Below, piece by piece: positions 1 through 6,465 of a stretch of 16,658 nucleotides of DNA. The position numbers were made by a program, and so were the translations under genes. Location of the stretch: assembly GCA_035651635.1 (NCBI GenBank), contig DASRFK010000177.1, positions 1 through 16,658 on the forward strand, written 5' to 3'. Under the pieces are notes generated by a model. That model did not search any database. It saw only the letters and a program-made list of their open reading frames with translations, and was not told the origin of the DNA. The stretch comes from JANXQE01 sp035651635 (lineage in GTDB: Bacteria; Verrucomicrobiota; Verrucomicrobiia; Limisphaerales; UBA8199). Numbering within the stretch: the stretch's first letter is position 1; each line of letters starts with the position of its first letter.

Positions 1-2
1 AC

Positions 3-638
3 GAGGTCCCGCGGGTCACGCAGATCCAGGTCCATCCGAAGATCGGCCTCACGTTCGCCGCGGGCCTGAAGGCGGTACTCCGGCAGGATCCGGACGTGGT
101 GATGGTGGGAGAGATTCGCGACTCGGAAACGGCCGAAATCGCGATCCGCGCGGCGCTCACCGGGCACCAGGTATTCAGCACCCTGCACACGAACGACTCG
201 ACCGGGGCCGTGACCCGGCTGCTGGACATGGGGGTGGAAGCTTTCCTGATCTCGTCCTCATTGGAAGGTGTGCTGGCGCAACGGCTGGTGCGCCGCCTCT
301 GTTCACAATGCAAAGCACCGGCCCCGGTTTCATCCGGAGTCCGCCAGCGGCTGGAAGCCCTCGGCGGACACAGCGTCGAGGGAGTCTTTTACGAGGGACA
401 CGGCTGTGAGGAATGCCGCGGCACGGGTTATCGCGGGCGAATTGGGATTTTTGAATTACTGGCCATCGGCACAGAATTGCGCGAACTGATCCTCCAAAGG
501 CGCTCCAATGCGGAGCTCAAGGCCACCGCCCAGCGCACGATGGTGACCATGCACCAGGACGCTCTGCGCAAAGCCGCCGCTGGCGTGACCTCGCTGGAAG
601 AAATCCTGCGTGTCTCTTCAGGAGATTTGCTTGAATGA
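3..638 (+). CDS. gspE: Type II secretion ATPase GspE, C-terminal part (5' end outside window)
   Basis: This is the last 211 residues of the cytoplasmic hexameric ATPase that powers pseudopilus assembly in type II secretion. The reading frame is open from base 3 and enters after the Walker A motif, which lies upstream of the window. Visible signatures are the conserved VHPKIGLTFAAGLKAVLRQD stretch, the Walker B segment PDVVMVGEIRD, and the His box GHQVFSTLHTND. A four-cysteine zinc-binding pair follows (CSQC, then CEEC next to GTGYRGR), which is typical of GspE/PilB. The stop overlaps the gspF start as ATGA, indicating translational coupling. GspE and PilB are close relatives; the assignment to GspE rests on the gspG/gspK genes downstream. 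The family is certain; only the 5' part is missing. Confidence 0.96.
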   Translation, partial: EVPRVTQIQVHPKIGLTFAAGLKAVLRQDPDVVMVGEIRDSETAEIAIRAALTGHQVFSTLHTNDSTGAVTRLLDMGVEAFLISSSLEGVLAQRLVRRLCSQCKAPAPVSSGVRQRLEALGGHSVEGVFYEGHGCEECRGTGYRGRIGIFELLAIGTELRELILQRRSNAELKATAQRTMVTMHQDALRKAAAGVTSLEEILRVSSGDLLE

Positions 639-1887
639 CGGCCTTTCGGTATCAGGCCATGGAAGGAAACGGCGCCGCGGTCGGCGGCATTATTGAAGCC
701 GAGGACCGCCAGACCGCCCTTCGGCTCCTAGGGGATCGCGGCCTGTTCCCGTCCACCCTGGAAGTCGCGCCGGCGATGGCCGCCGCAAAGGCAACCGACG
801 CTGCACGTTCGGCGAACAGCCTCGCGTCGTTGCGCGAAGCCGGCGCGTTCGGCAAGCGCGTCAGCCGAAAGGATATTACCGCCTTCACCCGGGAAATGAG
901 CGCGCTGCTTGCGGCGGCGATTCCCATCCCTCAGGCCCTCGACGGTTTGGCCGATGAAGAGAACCCGGCGCTGCGCGAGGTCATTTCCAAAATCGCCGAG
1001 TCGGTGAGAAAAGGCTCATCACTGTCATCGGCGCTGCAGGAGGATCCGGCGCTCTTCCCGAATCTCTATGTCAGCATGATTCGCGTCGGCGAAGAGGCGG
1101 GCGTGTTGCCGAAAGTGATGTCCGACCTGGCGGACTTGCTGGAACACGAAGACGAAGTGCGGAGCGAAGTCGTTTCGGCGGTGGCGTACCCATTGTTCGT
1201 GCTGGGATTTGGGGTGGTAACAGTAACGGTGCTGTTGACCTGGGTCATGCCGCGGCTGTTCGGCATGCTCCAGGAAATGTTGCATGTTTTACCTTGGCCG
1301 ACATTGCTCCTGCTCAAAGTGAGCGGGTTCATGCATCATTACTGGCTGGGAGTGGTCCTGGGCGTGCCTGGAGCGATCGGTGGTTTGTGGTACTACAGCC
1401 GCACTCCGGAAGGCGGCGAACTCTGGGATCGACCAAGCTGCGGTTACCGGTGATGGGTTCCGTGTTTCGCGCCGCCGCATTGAGCCGCTTTGCCCGGACG
1501 CTCGGCACCTTGGCCAAGAGCGGTGTGTCCCTGTTGCCCGCGCTTAAAATCGTCGAGAACACCATCGGAAACCGTGTCCTGGCGCGGCAAGTGGCTTGCG
1601 TGGCTGAAGAGACGCGGGGCGGCGATTCGCTGGCCGGGCCGCTGCGCAAGCTGAATATTTTCCCACGCACGGTGGTTCAGATGATCGATGTCGGTGAGGA
1701 GAGCGGCCGACTCGATGAAATGCTGCTGAAGGTGGCGGAAATTGAAGAGCGCCACATGCGGGCGCGGACCAAGACGCTGATCTCGCTGCTGGCTCCCGCG
1801 TTGATACTTGTCGTTGGAGCCCTGGTGGGCTTCATCGTGATCGCGTTGCTGCTGCCCATTTTCAAGATGAGCAGCGAAATTCACTAA
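635..1887 (+). pseudogene. gspF: Type II secretion inner-membrane platform protein GspF, split by a frameshift
   Basis: GspF is the polytopic inner-membrane platform that contacts GspE and GspL. The N-terminal piece (635-1453, 272 aa) holds the first T2SSF domain (RKDITAFTREMSALLAAAIP...) and two hydrophobic segments. It ends early at a TGA at 1451. The second T2SSF domain (KLRLPVMG, then RFARTLGTLAKSGVSLLPAL) and the last membrane helix continue in another frame to 1887. Homology passes from one frame to the other at about 1427-1434, where one missing base explains the break. Restoring one base gives about 417 aa, the usual GspF length. The start at 635 has AGGAG at 620-624 and an ATGA overlap with gspE. 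A sequencing or assembly error and a real inactivating mutation both fit. All downstream genes look intact, which favours an error or a recent mutation. Confidence 0.93.
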
Positions 1888-1897
1888 GAGGTTACCA

Positions 1898-2335
1898 ATG
1901 AAAATTCCAATCCAACGAAATCGTGCCCGTGCAGCCTTCACGCTCATCGAGATCATGGTCGTGGTGATCATCCTCGGCGTGCTGGCGGCGACCATCCTGC
2001 CAAAATTCATGGGCACCACCCACGAGGCAAAGGTTAGCGCCGCCAAGGGGCACGTGGCCGAGCTGGAATCGGCACTCGAACGCCTCTACGTCCATATGGA
2101 TCGCTACCCCACTACAGAGGAAGGTCTGAAGTTGCTGGTTGAGCCACCGGCCGGTAACGACAAAAACTGGCGCGGACCGTACATCAAGCAACTGCGCAAT
2201 GACCCGTGGGGCAACCCTTACCAGTACCGCTCCCCGGGCGTGCATCATACCACTGGATTCGATCTCTGGTCCCGCGGCGCAGATGGCGTGGACGGTGGCG
2301 AAGGAAACGGGGCGGATATCGGCAATTGGGAATGA
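1898..2335 (+). CDS. gspG: Major pseudopilin GspG
   Basis: This 145-residue protein is the main subunit of the T2SS pseudopilus. It has a short basic leader and a prepilin cleavage/methylation site RAA|FTLIEIMVVVIILGVL with Glu at +5. The -1 residue is Ala instead of the commoner Gly. A hydrophobic helix at about residues 14-35 follows. The C-terminal half carries the GspG signature: TTEEGLKLLV, NWRGPYIK, DPWGNPYQYRSPG and the calcium-site loop FDLWSRGADGVDGGEGNGAD ending in IGNW. These motifs separate GspG from type IV pilins, and so identify the cluster as T2SS. AAGAGG at 1886-1891 precedes the ATG by 6 bases. The gene starts 10 bases after gspF. Confidence 0.97.
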   Translation: MKIPIQRNRARAAFTLIEIMVVVIILGVLAATILPKFMGTTHEAKVSAAKGHVAELESALERLYVHMDRYPTTEEGLKLLVEPPAGNDKNWRGPYIKQLRNDPWGNPYQYRSPGVHHTTGFDLWSRGADGVDGGEGNGADIGNWE

Positions 2336-2375
2336 GCCCTTTCACCCCAGCCGAAGACGGTAACCATCCGATGTG

Positions 2376-2531
2376 AACCACGGATAAACCCCGATGCACA
2401 CTGATGAGACAGCGCTGGACCTGCCGCCGAAGCCAGGCCAGTCTGTTTCATCTCCTCATCAACGCCGCAAGTTCAACTCGCCTTCGGCGCCTCTCGGTCT
2501 TATCCGTGTCCATCCGTGTCCATCCGTGGTT
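2376..2531 (+). repeat. Inverted-repeat element between gspG and gspH
   Basis: The left arm (2376-2405) begins AACCACGGATAAAC. The right arm (2502-2531) ends ATCCGTGTCCATCCGTGGTT and is largely its reverse complement. The right arm also contains a direct repeat of ATCCGTGTCC. The arms enclose about 95 bp with no recognisable gene. This fills most of the 232-bp gspG-gspH spacer, the only long spacer within the operon. It resembles a small non-autonomous palindromic element. No target duplication was obvious by eye. Confidence 0.7.
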
Positions 2532-2567
2532 TTCGACTCAAGCCTTACGGTAGAGAAAAGAGGAACC

Positions 2568-3134
2568 ATGCCGACGGGACGCCAGCGCTTCCGGGAAGGA
2601 TTCACGTTGATCGAGTTGATGGTGGTCATGCTGCTGATCGGGATCTTAAGCGCGATGATTTTGCCGGAGATGAAGGGAACGTTTGGGGATGCTTTGCTGC
2701 GGTCATCGGGCCGTGAACTGGTGAATGTTTTCAGCCTCGCCTACAGCCGAGCCGTGAGCCTGAATGAGATCCATGTGGTTCGCCTCGACCAACAAAACCA
2801 CAAATACACGGTCGAACGACGCGTTCGTGGCCAGGGCAAAAGAACCGAGTTCGCGCCGCTCAAAGACGTCGCGGGGAGTTCGGGCCAATTGGATGAGCGG
2901 ATTGCCCTGGAAATCCGAAAACCCCAAGAATTGACTGAGAAGCCCGAACTGCAAGAGGAGCAAACCACGACCGATGAACAAGCTCAGACCAGGTCAGATA
3001 CGATAGCCTTTTATCCGGATGGGACGGCGGACGCCACAGAAGTCGTACTGCGTGACCAGGCCGGCTACGGCTTAAGACTAAGGATCGATTCGGTCACAGC
3101 GCGCGTGGAGGTGCTGGAACTATCGCCCGAATGA
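2568..3134 (+). CDS. gspH: Minor pseudopilin GspH
   Basis: A 188-residue minor pseudopilin of the T2SS tip complex (GspH/FimT family). The leader MPTGRQRFREG is followed by the cleavage site G|FTLIELMVVMLLIGILSAMI with Glu at +5. The globular domain opens with SGRELVNVFSLAYSRAVSLN, the usual GspH helix, and ends with the IAFYPDGTADATEVVLRD strand region. A charged Glu/Gln/Thr-rich loop near residues 120-145 separates the halves. The frame is open upstream to 2394 through the inverted-repeat element. The start at 2568 is preferred because AAAAGAGG (2556-2563) precedes it and the leader length is then typical. Confidence 0.92.
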   Translation: MPTGRQRFREGFTLIELMVVMLLIGILSAMILPEMKGTFGDALLRSSGRELVNVFSLAYSRAVSLNEIHVVRLDQQNHKYTVERRVRGQGKRTEFAPLKDVAGSSGQLDERIALEIRKPQELTEKPELQEEQTTTDEQAQTRSDTIAFYPDGTADATEVVLRDQAGYGLRLRIDSVTARVEVLELSPE

Positions 3135-3155
3135 GTGGATGACCCGGAATTCTCC

Positions 3156-3815
3156 ATGCACATTCAGAACCAGCAAAAATCCTTGGGGTCGTCGAACGGC
3201 GTTTTTCTGTGTTACAGGTTACAGGTTACAGGTTACAGGTTAGGACTGTCTTTGCCCGCTTTGCCTGGCCCCAGCTCTCGAACTGGAGTCCAGCAGCCCA
3301 TGTTTCCTGTCAGCGGTCAACCTGTAACCTGTAACCAGCAACCTGCAACCCGTTTCGTGGCTCCCGCGGAAGCCGGGACTCCGAACCTTGCCTCCGCTTT
3401 CTCGCTCGTTGAGATCCTTTGCGCGGTGCTGATTTTAGCGGTGGCGCTGACAGGAATGATTCAAGGGGTAACGACCGCGTTGAGTTCAACCAAAGATTCC
3501 GAGGTGCAGACCGTGGCAGCGTTGTTTGCCGCCGGACAAATCGAGACGCTCCGGGCCGAGGGAGGACTTCAGGACGGGACGACTCAGGGCGACTGCGGCG
3601 AGGCCTTGCCGCTGTATCGGTGGCAGCAAACGCTCGGTCCGGCTGGGGTTGACGGACTGCATGAGGTCTCGGTGGTGATTGAGAATGCCAACTCCGGCAA
3701 AGCGATTTACGAACTCAAAACGCTCTTGTTCGAAGTGCCGGAAGACCTGCAGGGCAGCGTTACCAACAATCGGCCCTATTCCGACTCCTCACGTCGAAGG
3801 AGCAACCGCCGATGA
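3156..3815 (+). CDS. gspI: Minor pseudopilin GspI with an inflated leader
   Basis: GspI is a minor pseudopilin that helps nucleate the pseudopilus tip with J and K. The prepilin site is ASA|FSLVEILCAVLILAVALTGM with Glu at +5. It is followed by the family pattern of a tail holding AALFAAGQIETLRAEGG and the strand YRWQQTLGPAG. The stop overlaps the gspJ start as ATGA. The predicted leader is about 81 residues from ATG 3156, because repeat element A lies in frame in it (3211-3388). Other possible starts are GTG 3135, directly after the gspH stop, ATG 3300 inside the element, and GTG 3357, which would leave a 14-residue leader. None has a strong Shine-Dalgarno; GGAA at 3146-3149 weakly favours 3156. 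The mature part is secure, the start is not. Confidence 0.88.
   Translation: MHIQNQQKSLGSSNGVFLCYRLQVTGYRLGLSLPALPGPSSRTGVQQPMFPVSGQPVTCNQQPATRFVAPAEAGTPNLASAFSLVEILCAVLILAVALTGMIQGVTTALSSTKDSEVQTVAALFAAGQIETLRAEGGLQDGTTQGDCGEALPLYRWQQTLGPAGVDGLHEVSVVIENANSGKAIYELKTLLFEVPEDLQGSVTNNRPYSDSSRRRSNRR
3211..3388 (+). repeat. Repeat element A, copy 1 (heptamer-armed palindrome in the gspI leader)
   Basis: The left arm (3211-3242) is four direct copies of the heptamer GTTACAG. The right arm (3318-3350) carries inverted copies (CCTGTAA twice, then CCTGCAA). A core of about 75 bp lies between them, including TTTGCCCGCTTTGCCTGG and CCAGCTCTCGAACTGGAG. A tail CGGGACTCCGAACC ends near 3388. The same parts in the same order recur at 4900-5088. 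The element is read through in the gspI frame without a stop; the heptamers encode YRLQVTG-like peptides. Confidence 0.85.
3797..3802 (+). promoter_or_regulatory. Shine-Dalgarno fixing the gspJ start
   Basis: AAGGAG lies 9 bases before the ATG at 3812. That ATG also overlaps the gspI stop as ATGA. Together they support a start upstream of the palindromic element in the gspJ leader, over ATG 4004 inside it. Confidence 0.8.
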
Positions 3816-4852
3816 AACGAAGCGGAATCGAACGCCAATGGGTGCTGGTTCAGAACTGGACGCCAACGGCGTCCTTTATACCAGCCTGGGCCGAAACCCC
3901 AGGTAAATGGGGCGAAGATCGATTCGTAAGCGCCAAAGGCGCGTTTTCCCTTGCGGAATGTGCGCAGGCGACGCAGGCCGTTGGCCCGCAAGACACATTA
4001 CGGATGTCCTCTCCTAGGGCTGCGGCCCTAGGCTGGTATGAGCGACGCCTTTGGCGCCAGGGTGGGACTGAGCGCGCTTTCACTTTGATTGAACTGGTGA
4101 TTAGCGCCGCATTGATGTCGTTGGTGCTGGTGAGCGCGTATCTTTGCCTGCAGGCGGCAGTTTCGAGCCAGAAACTAATCGAACCCCGTCTCGAGGTTTT
4201 CCAAACCGCGCGAGTTGCCATGGCTCTGATCACCGCCGATCTGCGTTGTGCCTGCCCGCTTTCGCAGGATTATGAATTCTTGGGAACTCACCGCACGTCC
4301 GGAGATGTGGAAGCAGACAGCCTGGATTTTGCCACGCACAATTATACGCCCCGGCGCAGTGGCGAAAGTGATTTTTGCGCTGTCAGCGTCTTTCTCGATA
4401 AGAATCCGCGCACCGGCCGACTCAGTCTGTGGCGCCGGCGCAATCCACACATCACTCTTGATCCGCTCTCGGGCGGGAGCCGGGAAGAAATAGCCAAAGG
4501 CGTGCGCGGTCTGCGATTTGAATACTCGGATGGCTATGATTGGTACGAGAGCTGGGGCGACACGGACCTGCGGGGCAAACAGCAGTTTTCGCAGCGCGTG
4601 CAGGCCAATCTTTCCGGGTTGCCTGAAGCCGTGCGAATAACGCTTTGGCTCGACTCCAACCCGCGAACCAGACCTAACGAAGACCAGGGGAGCACGACGA
4701 ACGAACCGCCGCTGGTGTTTCAAACAGTGGCGCGACTCACGCTGGCCGACAGCGGCAAAACTGCTCCGTCGGCGGGAAGCTCGACCAACGCCGCACCGGA
4801 TACGAGCACGCAGAATCAGACCTCGGGACAGGTTCCGGGAGGGGTTCAATGA
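3812..4852 (+). CDS. gspJ: Minor pseudopilin GspJ with an inflated leader
   Basis: A 346-residue minor pseudopilin of the T2SS tip complex. Cleavage is predicted at A89|F90 in TERA|FTLIELVISAALMSLV, with Glu at +5. The hydrophobic helix spans about 90-112. The GspJ body follows: FQTARVAMALITADLRCACP, then a long region with KGVRGLRFEYSDGYDWYESW and LPEAVRITLWLDSNPRT, which are family-typical strands. The C-terminal tail (about 310-346) is low-complexity Ser/Thr/Asn/Gln. The 89-residue leader is far longer than the normal 5-30 and contains element B (3858-4058). ATG 4004, inside the element, would give a 25-residue leader but has no good Shine-Dalgarno. The gene overlaps gspI and gspK by ATGA at both ends. 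Confidence 0.92.
   Translation: MKRSGIERQWVLVQNWTPTASFIPAWAETPGKWGEDRFVSAKGAFSLAECAQATQAVGPQDTLRMSSPRAAALGWYERRLWRQGGTERAFTLIELVISAALMSLVLVSAYLCLQAAVSSQKLIEPRLEVFQTARVAMALITADLRCACPLSQDYEFLGTHRTSGDVEADSLDFATHNYTPRRSGESDFCAVSVFLDKNPRTGRLSLWRRRNPHITLDPLSGGSREEIAKGVRGLRFEYSDGYDWYESWGDTDLRGKQQFSQRVQANLSGLPEAVRITLWLDSNPRTRPNEDQGSTTNEPPLVFQTVARLTLADSGKTAPSAGSSTNAAPDTSTQNQTSGQVPGGVQ
3858..4058 (+). repeat. Repeat element B (palindrome in the gspJ leader)
   Basis: The terminal arms are inverted relatives. The left arm (3858-3890) contains CGCCAACGGCGTCC followed by ATACCAGCCTGGG. The right arm (4027-4058) contains CCTAGGCTGGTAT followed by GACGCCTTTGGCGCC. Nested palindromes occur inside, including a perfect 8-bp stem with a 4-base loop at 4013-4032 (CCTAGGGC / GCCCTAGG) and another CGCCAAAGGCG at 3931-3941. 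The roughly 200 bp are read through in the gspJ frame without a stop. Sequence and architecture are unrelated to element A. Confidence 0.8.
4837..4844 (+). promoter_or_regulatory. Shine-Dalgarno fixing the gspK start
   Basis: GGGAGGGG ends 4 bases before the ATG at 4849, and the ATG overlaps the gspJ stop as ATGA. No other in-frame ATG occurs before the GspK membrane helix, so translation very probably starts here and passes through repeat element A copy 2. Confidence 0.85.
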
Positions 4853-6465
4853 TTAACAACCAACATGGCGAACACGGCCGACCGGGAAGCGCCACGTGGG
4901 TTACAGGTTGCAGGTTGCAGGTTGCAGGTTGGAACAGTGTTTGCCCGCTCTGCCTAGCCCCAGCTCTCGAACTGGAGCTTAGAAGCCCAGGTTTCCTGTC
5001 AGCTTACGAAAGCGGAGTCAACCGGCAACCTGGAACCTGCAACCTGCAACCTGTTGCGTCGCTCCGCCTCAAGGCGGGACTCCGAACCTCGGCAGGCTCG
5101 GTTCTGGTGGGAGTCCTGTGGTGCCTGGCGCTGTTGTCAGTAATCGTCATTGGCGTGTTGCACACCGCGCGGATGGATTTGTTCGTGGTGAAGAATTACG
5201 GCGACAAAATCCAGGCGCATTATCTGGCCATCGCCGGGATCGAAAAGGCCAAGGCATTGCTGTACCAGGACGCCCGGCAGCGCAGTCGAAGCGCGTTGAA
5301 TTACTCGGGACAGTTGACCGACTCGATCGAGCAATTTCGAGACATAAAATTTGGCCGCGGCCAGTTTCGGGTGATCCACCGTGGCCGGCCCGATGAAGGC
5401 GGCGGAGTTTTGTACGGGGCGAGCGACGAGGAAAGCCGTCTGAACGCAAACAATGCTTCCGCGGAAGAACTGACCAGGCTGGACGCACAGACCCCGAACG
5501 CAATGACGCCGGACGTCGTGGCCTCGATCATCGATTGGCGAGACGAGGATAACACCGTCACGCCCGGTGGCGCTGAAGCCGAATATTACCTCTCGATGCA
5601 AATACCGTATCTACCGCGTAATGGTCCGTTCCAAACCATCCGCGAGCTGTTGGGCGTCCGCGGCGTCAGCCCGGATTTATTATTCGGAAAGGACCAACAG
5701 CAAAACGGCATGCTGGATCAGGATGAGGAGCAAGGGGACAGCGGGGTCAATGACATGCTCGACTTAGGTTGGGCGGGGCAACTCACCGTCGATTCGATGG
5801 TGAACAACGTGAATGCCGCCGGGATTGATCGCATCAATGTACAATCGGCCGACCAGACCACGCTCACCGGAGTCAAAGGCATCACCGAAGATATCGCCAA
5901 AGCGATCATTGCTTATCGTGGGCAGAATCGCTTCAATAGCATTGCCAATCTCTTGGACGTAGTAGCTGCGTCCGATCAAAACCAGCGGGGCCAGGGCGGC
6001 GGACCCGATATCCAACCCACTGCACAGCCAGGGCAGAATCCCCCCGGCCAAGGGTCGACTCCGCAAGGGCCTAAAGTCATTGACGCAAACCTGCTGATGG
6101 ACATCGCGGATGACCTGACGGTGGATTCCGGGTCGGACTTGTCCGGGCTGGTCAACCTCAACAGCGCCAGTCTCGAGGTACTGTCGTGTTTGCCAGGACT
6201 TTCGCGAGAGCTGGCGCAAGCGATTATCTCTTTCCGCCAATCCAATGGGTACTTCCCGAACATTGCCTGGTTATTGAAGGTTCAAGGCGTCACACCGGAT
6301 ATTCTAAAACAGGTCGCCCCGCGCGTGACCGCAAGATCCGAGACATACCGAATCCTGTGTGAAGGCAAGGTCCAATCGACCGGCGCGCGACAGCGGATCC
6401 AGGAGATAGTCCATATCGGATTACGCGGCGTGACTACCCTTTCCTATCGCGAGGACAATTTATGA
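4849..6465 (+). CDS. gspK: Minor pseudopilin GspK, long form with an inflated leader and extra helix-hairpin-helix modules
   Basis: GspK caps the pseudopilus tip and is the largest pseudopilin. The prepilin site is SAG83|SVLVGVLWCLALLSVIVIGV. Glu at +5 is absent, as is usual for GspK. The following helix holds YLAIAGIEKAKALL and the T2SSK core ESRLNANNASAEELTRLD. Two further SAM/ComEA-like modules are visible: INVQSADQTTLTGVKGITED with IAKAIIAYR (about 328-360), and VNLNSASLEVLSCLPGLSRE with LAQAIISFR (about 437-470). A Gly/Gln/Pro-rich linker joins them. At 538 residues it is much longer than the usual roughly 300-340. The 83-residue leader holds element A copy 2. ATGA overlaps join it to gspJ and gspL. 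Confidence 0.93.
   Translation: MINNQHGEHGRPGSATWVTGCRLQVAGWNSVCPLCLAPALELELRSPGFLSAYESGVNRQPGTCNLQPVASLRLKAGLRTSAGSVLVGVLWCLALLSVIVIGVLHTARMDLFVVKNYGDKIQAHYLAIAGIEKAKALLYQDARQRSRSALNYSGQLTDSIEQFRDIKFGRGQFRVIHRGRPDEGGGVLYGASDEESRLNANNASAEELTRLDAQTPNAMTPDVVASIIDWRDEDNTVTPGGAEAEYYLSMQIPYLPRNGPFQTIRELLGVRGVSPDLLFGKDQQQNGMLDQDEEQGDSGVNDMLDLGWAGQLTVDSMVNNVNAAGIDRINVQSADQTTLTGVKGITEDIAKAIIAYRGQNRFNSIANLLDVVAASDQNQRGQGGGPDIQPTAQPGQNPPGQGSTPQGPKVIDANLLMDIADDLTVDSGSDLSGLVNLNSASLEVLSCLPGLSRELAQAIISFRQSNGYFPNIAWLLKVQGVTPDILKQVAPRVTARSETYRILCEGKVQSTGARQRIQEIVHIGLRGVTTLSYREDNL
4900..5088 (+). repeat. Repeat element A, copy 2 (heptamer-armed palindrome in the gspK leader)
   Basis: The left arm (4900-4932) has one GTTACAG and three GTTGCAG heptamers. 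The right arm (5026-5053) has matching CCTGCAA/CCTGGAA heptamers. The core shares TTTGCCCGCT, AGCTCTCGAACTGGAG, AGCCCA and TTTCCTGTCAGC with copy 1, with a short extra stretch at about 5004-5022. The tail GGCGGGACTCCGAACC also matches. Compared with copy 1, the arm changes A to G on the left and T to C on the right, so pairing is kept. The core is read one frame away from copy 1, yet it is open in both genes. Confidence 0.85.

Noticed and set aside
1421..1453. Programmed ribosomal frameshift in gspF
   Set aside because: No slippery heptamer or clear stimulating structure at the crossover, and GspF is not known to need one.
3211..3350. Heptamer arrays as replication iterons or DnaA boxes
   Set aside because: The units are not DnaA-like, are arranged as inverted arms around a shared core, recur inside two coding regions, and no replication gene is near.
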